From: JBKECP01 sp047974765
GTDB lineage: Bacteria; Pseudomonadota; Gammaproteobacteria; Pseudomonadales; Halieaceae
DNA: 64,000 bases
Assembly (NCBI GenBank): GCA_047974765.1
Contig: JBKECP010000045.1
Location: 1 to 64,000 of the forward strand
Reading direction: 5' to 3'
A program made the translations under genes and the position numbers. Under the pieces are notes generated by a model. That model did not search any database. It saw only the letters and a program-made list of their open reading frames with translations, and was not told the origin of the DNA. Of this stretch, positions 18,226 through 26,529 are shown piece by piece. Numbering within the stretch: the first letter of the stretch is position 1; the number at the start of each line of letters is the position of its first letter.

Positions 18226-18403
18226 AACTCGGCAAGCTTTTAGCCGAATGAATAAGCGGCATATGGATGTGCCGACACAGGCTGTAAGCCTGCACGAGCC
18301 CTGCGAAAATCAGGGGATTTCACACATTCCGCTGATTGTCAGGGCGAGCATCAAATAGCGAGGGATTCATCTATTTGATTGCCAGGTTGATAACAAGCCT
18401 GCC
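18226..18403 (+). ncRNA. candidate structured RNA, copy A
   Basis: This 178-base intergenic element has a homologous copy at 43335-43512. Successive hairpins are visible. The first is a leading GGC...GCC stem (18231-18244). The second (18256-18273) has TATGGAT in its loop. The third is CAGGCT-AGCCTG (18279-18293). A CCCTG...CAGGG stem follows (18299-18315). A terminal structure has an outer stem of GGCGAGC (18343-18349) with GCCTGCC (18397-18403). Inside it a perfect 9-bp stem (18350-18358 with 18371-18379) carries a GGATTCAT loop. GGA sits in or beside hairpin loops three times. There is no convincing ORF. Orientation is inferred from the GGA loops. Confidence 0.5.
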
Positions 18404-18470
18404 AGACAGACAAAAACTACCTGCCAGTAAATGGCTTTCCCCCAAAGCCTTTCTGGCACAAACAATCCAC

Positions 18471-21029
18471 TCACTCTCTCGTGCTCAATCCCTGCTGGCG
18501 ACTCAGCACCAGCAAACCCAGACAAACTACGGCCAGGCTCAATAGCAGGCGTTTACTGTAGCTAAATACTGGTATCTGATTCGGCAAGCTGATCGTCATT
18601 TCAGCGTAGTCGCATTGATTTTCGTCAGGTGAGGGCGCGCACACCTGATAAACAAGAATACAGGCACTGCGTTCAGCCACATCCAGAGTGGCCACACCTG
18701 ATACCGGATTCACACTGGCATTGAGGCAGGTACCACCAGGCTCCAGACTGAAACGACTGCCATTTTGATAACGATCATTATCAGCCAGATTAACAGTGAC
18801 GCCCTGTGATCCACCGCTGACGATGAGCCGATCATTCACAGCATCAATAATTTCAATTTCTGCAACTGCCGTATTGTTATCAGGATTTTCATCATTGGCG
18901 GCGCTGGCAGTTACCGTAATGTTAACGGCATGACTACCGACACTGGAACCACCCCTGCTACCGGGCATGATGTAGTGAATATCACAGCTGACACTGCTAT
19001 TTTCATCCAGTATTGCAGGTGTTGGCGGTAAACAGTTGTCCACGGTGAGCGCTACAGGCTGGCCACTATCGCTAAAAGCACTGGCATTACAGGTAGCGCC
19101 CGTAGCTGTTCCGCTGTTATTAGTACAGGTAATAGTGCCCTGTACCGTGGCACCAGGAGCCTGCACTACCGGTAAATTAATACTGGCGCTGATATCTGCT
19201 GTTCCTGCGGTAACGCTCAATGTCGCATTGTCGCACTGGCCCTGATCGGGCGAAGGCGCGCATATTTGATAGCTCAGTTCACAGCTACCGGTATCAGGTA
19301 CATCGTAAGTTGCCAGGCCACTGCTGGCATCGACGCTGGCATTGGCACAGGTGCCACCGCCAACCAGACTGAAATGACTGCCATTGGGGTAGCCATCATT
19401 GCCCGCCAGGGATGTTGTAACACCTGTACTGCCACCCGGTTGGCTATCACTGTCATTGACGGCATCCACCAAACTGGTCGAGGCAACACTGCTGTTGTTG
19501 ACACTATTGTTATCGTTATTGGCCGAGGTAGCGGCTGTTACTGTCACCGCAGCAATACCTGTGCCTGCACCACCGACAGAACCGGGCAGCGTATAGGCAA
19601 TATCACAACTGATCATATCGCCCTGGGCCACAGTGGCCGGTGTGGCCGGAGAGCAATTACTCACTGTCAACGCTACCGGATTGGATGCGCTGTCAATGGC
19701 ACTGGCGCTACAGGTGGCACCGGTAGCCGTACCACTGTTGTTGGTACAGGTGATGCTGCCACTGAGACTGGCACCGGGCGCACCGGCTGCCGACAGACTG
19801 ATGGCTGCACTCATATCAGCTGGCTCGGCACTGACGGTCAATGTCGCATTGTCGCACTGGCCCTGATCGGGTGAAGGCGCACAAACCCGGTAATTGATAT
19901 TGCAACTGCCAGCATTGGGTACGTTGTAACTGACCATACCGTTGGTTGTGTTGAGATTTATACCCGGACAATTGCTACCTGCCGCCAGTGCAAAGTTACT
20001 GCCAGCGGGAAAGTCATCATTACCTGCCAGATTGGCAGTAACACTGACACTTCCGCCAGGAACAGAAATACTGTCGTTAACAGCATCAATAATAGACACA
20101 ACTACAGAAGCGTTGTTGTTATGGTCAAACTCATCATTATCGGCATCGGTGTGACCCGTCACGGTAACAGAAGCAGGCAAGGTGCTGCTGCCACCGGGGC
20201 TACCTGGCACCGTATAGCTAAAGCCACACTCGATGCGATGGTTGCTTACAAGTGGTGAAGCATTGCCCGAAGGAAGTACTGTACAACTGCCCATAGTCAC
20301 AGCGACGGGATTGCTGTTGCTGTCAACCGCACTGGCAATGCACAGGGGATCTGGCGCAAAACCAAAACCTGTATTAGTACAGCTAATCATACCGTTCACC
20401 GTGCTGCCTGGAGTAATAAGTGCCGGAGTATCAATTGCGATAAGCATTTCCGATGGCGCCGGACCTATGGTCAGGTTGTCAACAGCAGGGCCATAAACTG
20501 TTCCATTCATTTCTGTCGTAACTTTCAGCGTACTGGTGCTACCAGTAAAAGCCGCCTGAAATTCGTAATAGTGATACTCCCAACCCCAGTCATTACCAGA
20601 GCGTCCACTCACATCGTAGTTGTACAACTGTGGGGCTGAACCAACCACCTGCACCCGCATTGTTTTAATTATCTGGCCTGGACTTTGATTGCCGGGATTA
20701 CCGGACATCCAGAAGCCAATCCGATAACGGCCGTGATAAACCGTACTGATTTCCTGCTGAATACCACTACCTGCCGCACTGCCAACCCCACTATTTAACT
20801 CCACCATGCGATTGCCCGACTGGGCATAACCCCCTGAAAAAAAGTAATCAACACTGTTGATTACAGTCCATGGGCCAATGGTGGACGGTGAACTAATCGC
20901 CGTATAAGGCCCGCCCCCACTGATACTGCCGGTTTCAAAATTACCATTAGTGATTGCCGTAGCGGGTGCCGAAATCATCAGCAACGCAAGCAATGCGGCC
21001 ACGTTGTGAACTAAAAGTCGGGTATGCAT
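18471..21029 (-). CDS. large secreted repeat protein with C-terminal membrane anchor
   Basis: An 852-residue surface or secreted protein. A signal peptide (LLVHNVAALLALLMISAPATA) leads into a DUF642/choice-of-anchor-like beta-sandwich (ITNGNFETGS to about residue 190). Three tandem modules of about 205 residues follow. Each has two Cys-containing beta-domains with shared motifs such as SITCTNNSGTATGATC, IDAVNDS and VCAPSPDQGQC. The C-terminus is I-P, a hydrophobic helix (LLLSLAVVCLGLLVLS) and basic residues, resembling a CTERM-type sorting signal, although it is not a textbook IPTL sequence. Each module ends in conserved Cys pairs, likely disulfides. It faces another secreted gene across an AT-rich divergent region. 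The role is unknown; adhesion or envelope display is a guess. Confidence 0.75.
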   Translation of the reverse strand: MHTRLLVHNVAALLALLMISAPATAITNGNFETGSISGGGPYTAISSPSTIGPWTVINSVDYFFSGGYAQSGNRMVELNSGVGSAAGSGIQQEISTVYHGRYRIGFWMSGNPGNQSPGQIIKTMRVQVVGSAPQLYNYDVSGRSGNDWGWEYHYYEFQAAFTGSTSTLKVTTEMNGTVYGPAVDNLTIGPAPSEMLIAIDTPALITPGSTVNGMISCTNTGFGFAPDPLCIASAVDSNSNPVAVTMGSCTVLPSGNASPLVSNHRIECGFSYTVPGSPGGSSTLPASVTVTGHTDADNDEFDHNNNASVVVSIIDAVNDSISVPGGSVSVTANLAGNDDFPAGSNFALAAGSNCPGINLNTTNGMVSYNVPNAGSCNINYRVCAPSPDQGQCDNATLTVSAEPADMSAAISLSAAGAPGASLSGSITCTNNSGTATGATCSASAIDSASNPVALTVSNCSPATPATVAQGDMISCDIAYTLPGSVGGAGTGIAAVTVTAATSANNDNNSVNNSSVASTSLVDAVNDSDSQPGGSTGVTTSLAGNDGYPNGSHFSLVGGGTCANASVDASSGLATYDVPDTGSCELSYQICAPSPDQGQCDNATLSVTAGTADISASINLPVVQAPGATVQGTITCTNNSGTATGATCNASAFSDSGQPVALTVDNCLPPTPAILDENSSVSCDIHYIMPGSRGGSSVGSHAVNITVTASAANDENPDNNTAVAEIEIIDAVNDRLIVSGGSQGVTVNLADNDRYQNGSRFSLEPGGTCLNASVNPVSGVATLDVAERSACILVYQVCAPSPDENQCDYAEMTISLPNQIPVFSYSKRLLLSLAVVCLGLLVLSRQQGLSTRE
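18590..20455 (-). repeat. three tandem modules of about 620 bp
   Basis: The GTCGCATTGTCGCACTGGCC landmark near 19221 and 19845 recurs in diverged form near 18606, giving a period of about 615-624 bases. Each unit encodes about 205 residues of the 852-residue protein. Copies 1 and 2 are closer to each other at DNA level, which suggests relatively recent duplication. Confidence 0.75.
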
Positions 21030-21488
21030 GTTAATGTCAAGGTCCAGGTTTTACTGTGGGTACGACCCAAAAATAATAGGTAGCCATCACTATAATATAG
21101 CATTAACTATTATTAGTACTTGCCTGGCTGCAATTTGAGGTATTTTTTGTCAAAATACGACGGTTCCAGCAGAAAATTTCAAACCGCTTGAAAACACCCC
21201 AAAAGAGAAGCGTGGAACATAGATCACCGTATAAAGGCACAGACAAAAACAACATAATCAATAAAAACAATAAGTTGAAAATTAAAAATATAAATTGAAA
21301 CGCATCTTGACATTGTTAAAGTGGGAACTTGACACCAGAGAAGCTCACGTTCAGCCAACAAATACCGGCATTACACCCTGCTTTCCCCTATGACAGGCCA
21401 TAGACAGTGTTGCCAAATAGCGCTACCGTCCAAAAATAATGCTTATTATAAATAAAAAGATAGTTATTACTAAAACACATAACGTAGG
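21030..21488. other. AT-rich divergent intergenic region
   Basis: About 460 bases separate two divergently transcribed secreted-protein genes. The centre is markedly A/T-rich (about 21235-21300) and holds two TTGACA-like boxes (near 21307 and 21329). No gene, tRNA or strong palindrome is seen. It probably contains both promoters, but I cannot fix a -10 for either. Confidence 0.5.
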
Positions 21489-21497
21489 GTGAACAAT

Positions 21498-23030
21498 ATG
21501 CAACGCCATCTGCATGAGCGACGTGCCAGCTGCCTGGGCACTGTTGTTCGGTCTCTTTTTATCTGCCTTATTTTCAGCTTTAGCCACTATTGCCTGTCTG
21601 GTTCAGACGGTGACGCAATCGGTAATTTTCAGGATGTTGACAGTGACAACGACGGTATCAGCGATCTTGATGAGGGCCTGTGTAGCGGCAATCTGAGCTA
21701 TGAGATTACAGGGCCGGTCAGCAGTAGCGGTCCATTAACAGACTCCCTTGTCGAAGCCGGTGCCGGCGGCACTGGTATGCTGGCTATGAATGAAGACAGC
21801 TACACAATGTCATTCAGCATCCCCGGTGAGAGCTTCACCGCCTTTGAAATTCGCTACGCTTCCCTGTCACCAAGAGGCCTAACCGCAATCTCAGTGGGGG
21901 TTGAGCTGGAAGACAGCACTATTATTTCCAATCTGGATTTTGAGTTGTATTTCAGCGATGTCAACGGCTCAAATTCCGCCGCCGTTGATGATGGCCATGC
22001 CCACTGGGGCAACATCGCAGATTACACATCCAGCGCCAACAACTATGCCCTGCATGCCGTAAAGCAACAGGGCAGCCCTTTTGGTTCCACTGATTACTTT
22101 GTGCAATCAGCGACCTCTGCCAATATCAATCGCCAGTCCTGGGCGGATGCGGCTTACATCGTTCCAGCCAGTGTAACGCCACAGAACAAGATCCGTCGGA
22201 TCATCCTGTCGGTCAACAACAGCAATCCAAGGGTACCCCCGCTGGTTATGCACAGTTTTGTCTATGTACATGGCCTCTCATGTGCCTACACCGACAACGA
22301 TGGCGACGGTATTCCAAACCGTCTCGACCTGGACTCAGATAACGATGGCTGTGCCGATGCGGTTGAAGGCTCTGCCACTTTTTCACTGGCAGACCTGAGC
22401 ACCATCCCCTCCGGCCCCGATATCACCATCGCTAATGGCACAGGTTCCAGCGCATCACAAAATTTGAATCTCGGTACAGCTGTTGATGCCTCCGGCATGC
22501 CTTCAGTGGCCAGTGGCGGCCAAAGTATTGGTGATTCCCAGCTGGCTGTTGGCCCACTGATCAGCACACAACCACAGGATCAAAGCATCACGCTGGGTAG
22601 CAGCGCTGTTTTTAGTATTGCCGCTGAAGTCTGGCAGACAACGGTATACGATGCGAATCATGCACCGGACTATAGTGTCGGCATCTCACAAGGCGCTCCA
22701 ACCATTCAGTGGCAGTATAGCGATGACGGTGGCGTTAGCTGGAGCAATGCCACAGCAGCCAATATGAGTGGCGCAAATACCAACACGTTAACAGTAAGCA
22801 ATAACAGCGCAACCATGGTTGGCTACCAGTTTCGCGCACTGCTGGACTGCCCGCAGAACCAGTGCCCCCTGATCTCAGCCTCGGCCACTTTGCATGCGGC
22901 AAGCTCACCAAGCTCAGGCCAAAGCTACCCGGTTCCCGCTCTTTCGCTGCCTGCACTGTGGGCGCTGACCTTGCTGACCTTAATCACTGCGCTTTCCCGT
23001 CTCAGATCTTCACACCAGGCTTATTATTAA
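21498..23030 (+). CDS. secreted Ca-binding/Ig-like protein with C-terminal anchor
   Basis: A protein of about 510 residues. A signal sequence (VVRSLFICLIFSFSHYCLS) is followed by thrombospondin type 3-like calcium repeats (DSDNDGISDLDEG near residue 50, and DNDGDGIPNRLDLDSDNDGC near 275). An Ig-like stretch follows (STQPQDQSITLGSSAVFSI). The C-terminus is VPALSLPALWALTLLTLITA plus basic residues, which resembles IPTL/VPTL-type CTERM anchors processed by exosortase-like systems. No exosortase gene is in this window. ATG 21498 is preferred because TAGGGTGA lies just upstream; GTG 21489 is the alternative. The stop codon is inside a strong hairpin. It probably acts on the cell surface together with the divergent 852-residue protein. 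Confidence 0.75.
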   Translation: MQRHLHERRASCLGTVVRSLFICLIFSFSHYCLSGSDGDAIGNFQDVDSDNDGISDLDEGLCSGNLSYEITGPVSSSGPLTDSLVEAGAGGTGMLAMNEDSYTMSFSIPGESFTAFEIRYASLSPRGLTAISVGVELEDSTIISNLDFELYFSDVNGSNSAAVDDGHAHWGNIADYTSSANNYALHAVKQQGSPFGSTDYFVQSATSANINRQSWADAAYIVPASVTPQNKIRRIILSVNNSNPRVPPLVMHSFVYVHGLSCAYTDNDGDGIPNRLDLDSDNDGCADAVEGSATFSLADLSTIPSGPDITIANGTGSSASQNLNLGTAVDASGMPSVASGGQSIGDSQLAVGPLISTQPQDQSITLGSSAVFSIAAEVWQTTVYDANHAPDYSVGISQGAPTIQWQYSDDGGVSWSNATAANMSGANTNTLTVSNNSATMVGYQFRALLDCPQNQCPLISASATLHAASSPSSGQSYPVPALSLPALWALTLLTLITALSRLRSSHQAYY

Positions 23031-23094
23031 CCTGGCAAATATTTAGCCGGATTAATAAATACAGCACTACCCGGGTGACACTTGTCACTCGGGT
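23024..23094 (+). terminator. double hairpin after the secreted-protein gene
   Basis: The first stem, TTATTAACCTGGC (23024-23036) with GCCGGATTAATAA (23046-23058), has 13 positions and one mismatch. It includes the stop codon. The second, ACCCGGGTGAC (23069-23079) with GTCACTCGGGT (23084-23094), pairs fully with one G-T. Together they are a likely terminator. The first stem belongs to the repeated hairpin family. Confidence 0.65.
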
Positions 23095-23147
23095 GTCACT
23101 GGCTATGGTGAATGCTACAGTCATGGTTTCCACCTCAGAGACACAAC

Positions 23148-24629
23148 ATGAGCACCTTCACGGCCTGGCCCTTTGATAACAGTTTTGCCCGCCTGCCAAA
23201 ACAGTTTTACAGTCGTCTGCTTCCCACTCCGGTAGCTGATCCACAGACTATTCGTATCAATCAGGTGCTGGCTGAACAATTGGAGCTTGATGCCAACTGG
23301 CTGGTCGGCACTGACGGCACTGCCATACTGGCAGGCAACGCTCTGCCAAAGGGTGCCGAACCATTGGCAGCAGCCTATGCCGGTCACCAGTTTGGCAGCT
23401 TCAACCCCAGACTCGGCGATGGCCGGGCTATATTGCTGGGCGAAGTGCTCACCCGAAATAAACACCGTTTCGATATTCAGCTCAAGGGTTCCGGGCCAAC
23501 GCCCTATTCCCGCAATGGTGACGGTCGCTCACCACTGGGTCCGGTACTGAGGGAATATCTTGTCAGCGAAGCAATGGCAAATCTTGGTGTACCAACCAGT
23601 CGGGCACTGGCGGCTGTCAGTACCGGTGAGCGCGTCTACCGTGAGCGCCCTCTGCCAGGCGCCGTGCTGACCCGTGTGGCCAGCAGTCATATCCGTATTG
23701 GCAGCTTCGAGTATTTTTCTGCCCGCAAGGATACAAACTCCCTGCAAGCGTTAACCCGCTATGTAATAGAACGCCACTACCCCGAAGCTGCCACAACTGA
23801 CAACCCGGTACGAGCACTATTACAAAGCGTAGTTATTCGCCAGGCCGCCCTGATCGCCCGCTGGCAGTTGCTGGGTTTTATCCATGGTGTAATGAATACC
23901 GACAATATGCTGATTTGCGGCGAGACTATTGACTACGGTCCCTGCGCCTTTATGGAGTACTTTGATCCGGGCACCGTATTCAGTTCTATCGATAGCAATG
24001 GCCGTTACGCTTACCGCAATCAACCAGGCATTGGTCAGTGGAATCTGGCCGTACTGGCCCAATGTCTGCTGCCCCTGTTACATCCACAACAGGAGCACGC
24101 TGTTGAGTTGGCGCAAGCAGCTATAGACAGCTTCAACGACCACTTTCTTAGCAGCTACCATGAAGGCTTGCGAACCAAACTGGGCTGGCACGGCAGCCAC
24201 CCGGATGACGAAGCCATGGTGCAGGAACTGTTTACACTACTGGCTGATGAACCGACCGATTTCACCCTCTTTTTTCGCCGCCTGGCCGATTTTGCCGCCC
24301 CCAATAACAGCACCACGGTGGAAGCTCTGCAAATTATGCCCGCCCGCTTTTTGCCCTGGTTGCAACGCTGGCAGGCGCGCTGCACACAGGACAACCTGAA
24401 TGCCAGTGAGCGCCAGCGTAGTATGTACCGTGCCAACCCGGTGTTTATACCCCGCAATCACCTGGTCGAAGAAGCCATTGCCGCCGCCCAGAACGAAGGT
24501 AACTTTCAACCCTTCCACAAATTGACCGAACGTCTCTTGCAACCTTTCGACTATGACCCCACTGATGAGCATTACGCCAGGCCGGCAACAACCGCTGAAC
24601 GGGTAGACAGGACTTTTTGTGGCACCTGA
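23148..24629 (+). CDS. selO: SelO/YdiU protein adenylyltransferase
   Basis: SelO is a pseudokinase-fold enzyme that transfers AMP from ATP to Ser, Thr or Tyr of target proteins, with redox-linked roles. The product of about 493 residues carries the family core LGEVLTRNKHRFDIQLKGSG then PTPYSRNGDGRS (about 95-127). Also present are YLVSEAMANLGVPTSRALAA, the HGVMNTDNM catalytic loop (about residue 246) and the DYGPCAFME metal-binding segment. It ends in TFCGT, where the Cys corresponds to the redox Cys near the C-terminus of bacterial homologues. ATG 23148 is chosen since family members start a few residues before the WPFDNSFARLP motif; ATG 23112 would add 12 atypical residues. Confidence 0.95.
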   Translation: MSTFTAWPFDNSFARLPKQFYSRLLPTPVADPQTIRINQVLAEQLELDANWLVGTDGTAILAGNALPKGAEPLAAAYAGHQFGSFNPRLGDGRAILLGEVLTRNKHRFDIQLKGSGPTPYSRNGDGRSPLGPVLREYLVSEAMANLGVPTSRALAAVSTGERVYRERPLPGAVLTRVASSHIRIGSFEYFSARKDTNSLQALTRYVIERHYPEAATTDNPVRALLQSVVIRQAALIARWQLLGFIHGVMNTDNMLICGETIDYGPCAFMEYFDPGTVFSSIDSNGRYAYRNQPGIGQWNLAVLAQCLLPLLHPQQEHAVELAQAAIDSFNDHFLSSYHEGLRTKLGWHGSHPDDEAMVQELFTLLADEPTDFTLFFRRLADFAAPNNSTTVEALQIMPARFLPWLQRWQARCTQDNLNASERQRSMYRANPVFIPRNHLVEEAIAAAQNEGNFQPFHKLTERLLQPFDYDPTDEHYARPATTAERVDRTFCGT

Positions 24630-24754
24630 TACTTTATTGATCCGTATCTCAAGCCTTCTTTTAGACGGCCACGGGGCAAGGCAGTATAATGCTGCCGCCG
24701 CAAAGCAATTGTTTTTAACACTGTCATTGAGACAGGCAGAATCCGGGTAGCACA

Positions 24755-26383
24755 TTGACAACAATATTCTTTGGCAAGACTCTCTCGGGGCCCTTCACAA
24801 TCCCCTCAGGTATTGTGACCACGGCAGTATCCATTATTCAGCATGTTTTTGATCACATGCCCGAAGTGGGTATAGTCACAACCAAGAGCATCGGCCTGGC
24901 GCCCCGCCCCGGCTACCGTGAACCCGTGCTGAGTCAGTATGCGCCTGGCTGCTTCGTCAATGCCGTTGGTCTGACCAACCCTGGCGCCCATAAATCTGCC
25001 GAACTGATGGCCGGGCTGAAGATACCGCCAGACCGCTTTCTGCTGACCTCCATTTTTGGCGGCAGCGTGGAGGAATTTGTTGAAGTCGCCAAAATTCTGG
25101 CTCCCGTTTCCGACGGTCTTGAATTAAACCTGTCCTGCCCCCACGCCAAAGGCTATGGCATGGCTATGGGTCAGGATCCCGAAATGGTGCGTCAAATTGT
25201 GGCCGCAGTGAAAGCTGTCGTGGATATCCCTGTCATCCCCAAACTGACCCCCAACGCCCCTGATATTGCTGAAATTGCCCGGGCCGCCGCTGCCGGTGGT
25301 GCCGACGGCATCTGCGCTATCAACACCGTGGGCCCCGGCTATACCTCTGCCCACGGCCACCCGGTATTGAGTAACGGCGCTGGCGGTATGTCTGGCAAAG
25401 GTGTATTGCCCATCGGCCTGAAATGTGTCCGTGAAATAGCCGCCGCCACGGGCTTGCCAATTATTGGCTGCGGTGGCGTATCCAGCGGCGATGATGTACG
25501 CGCCTATATTAATGCAGGTGCAACTGTCGTTGGCGTAGGTTCAGCATTGATCGGGCTTGGTACTGATGAAATTGCCACTTACTTTCGCTATCTTGCCACA
25601 GATTTTGATACCGGCAGCAATCGCGCCGGGAATTGTATCCACTACGATGTGGATATGAGCTTCCAGCCTGTCACCCTCGTAAGTAACGAGCGCATCTGTG
25701 AAGATATCTGCCTGCTCACCTTCGATCGCAAAATTAATATCCAGGCTGGTGAATTCATCTTTCTGTGGATCCCCGGCCTGGGCGAAAAACCCTTCTCGGC
25801 ATTAAATGACACCCCTTTTTCACTGGCCGTCATCGATGTCGGTGAATTCACCCACGCTTTAATGGATCTACCTGTTGGCAGCCAGGCTTTTGTTCGTGGT
25901 CCCCACGGCATCCCGGTTGCACCGCCAGAGGATGCCCGTATTATGGCGGTGGCCGGTGGTACCGGCCTGGCGGCGGTCTACCAGATTGCCCGCGACTTTG
26001 GCAATGCAACCGTCTTTGCAGGTGCCCGCAGCGCCGACCGGCTCTACTTTGTCGATGAATGCACGCAGGTAGCCGAGGTTCATATCGCCACCGATGACGG
26101 CAGTGCTGGCTACCACGGAGTCGTCACTGAACTGCTGCGCGAGCAACTCCAGGCCATGAGTGCCGACGAGCGCAGCAAACTGATGTTCTACAATTGTGGT
26201 CCCGCCCCCATGGTGCACGCTGCCGAACAAGTTCAGCGCAGCTTTTGCAAAAGCGAACAGATTTTCAGCTCTATTGATTACCTGACTAAGTGTGGAGTGG
26301 GTATCTGTGGTGCCTGTGCCACCCCTGATGGCCGCCGTCTCTGTGTCGATGGTCCTTTTCTGGCAAGTGAGATGGGGGGCTGA
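24755..26383 (+). CDS. fused PyrD-like / PyrK-like iron-sulfur flavoprotein
   Basis: A 542-residue fusion. Residues 1 to about 290 form an FMN-binding dihydroorotate dehydrogenase-type barrel. The catalytic loop is NLSCPH (about residue 124), the phosphate loops are GGCGG-like (IIGCGGVSSGDD), and KLTPNAPDI is present. Residues about 300-542 resemble PyrK: an FAD/NAD-binding ferredoxin-reductase-like fold (VAGGTGLAAVYQIA) and a 2Fe-2S Cys cluster near the end (CGVGICGACATPDGRRLC). In class 1B enzymes these are separate subunits. The Cys-Pro-His active site resembles dihydropyrimidine dehydrogenase/PreA as much as DHODH (Cys-Pro-Asn), so the substrate may be dihydroorotate or another pyrimidine. 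The start codon is TTG. Confidence 0.85.
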   Translation: MTTIFFGKTLSGPFTIPSGIVTTAVSIIQHVFDHMPEVGIVTTKSIGLAPRPGYREPVLSQYAPGCFVNAVGLTNPGAHKSAELMAGLKIPPDRFLLTSIFGGSVEEFVEVAKILAPVSDGLELNLSCPHAKGYGMAMGQDPEMVRQIVAAVKAVVDIPVIPKLTPNAPDIAEIARAAAAGGADGICAINTVGPGYTSAHGHPVLSNGAGGMSGKGVLPIGLKCVREIAAATGLPIIGCGGVSSGDDVRAYINAGATVVGVGSALIGLGTDEIATYFRYLATDFDTGSNRAGNCIHYDVDMSFQPVTLVSNERICEDICLLTFDRKINIQAGEFIFLWIPGLGEKPFSALNDTPFSLAVIDVGEFTHALMDLPVGSQAFVRGPHGIPVAPPEDARIMAVAGGTGLAAVYQIARDFGNATVFAGARSADRLYFVDECTQVAEVHIATDDGSAGYHGVVTELLREQLQAMSADERSKLMFYNCGPAPMVHAAEQVQRSFCKSEQIFSSIDYLTKCGVGICGACATPDGRRLCVDGPFLASEMGG

Positions 26384-26415
26384 CCCGCCCGCCCTGGCAA
26401 GCTATCCTGTCTCTG

Positions 26416-26443
26416 TAAGCGGCATTAAATATCTGCCGACTTA
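26416..26443 (+). terminator. hairpin between the PyrD/K fusion and nhaA
   Basis: TAAGCGGCA (26416-26424) pairs with TGCCGACTTA (26434-26443) around a single bulged A. Its sequence from GGCA to CTTAA is strongly similar to the hairpin at 42403-42439, so this is a small repeat family. A terminator role is inferred from position. Confidence 0.45.
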
Positions 26444-26529
26444 ACAAACAGAGGTTGTATTTACACAATGCAACCGGAATTTTTATGGTCATTCGACTTT
26501 CACGTCATTCGACAAGGCAAACGGACCCA

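Noticed and set aside
19266..19874. 202-residue frame antisense to the 852-residue protein
   Set aside because: It arises from the tandem DNA modules; low-complexity Thr/Gly/Ile sequence with no recognisable feature.
24755..26383. Loss of the catalytic Cys in the PyrD-like domain
   Set aside because: First suspected because the next loop lacks Cys, but the catalytic Cys of class 1 enzymes is the one in NLSC-Pro, which is present.
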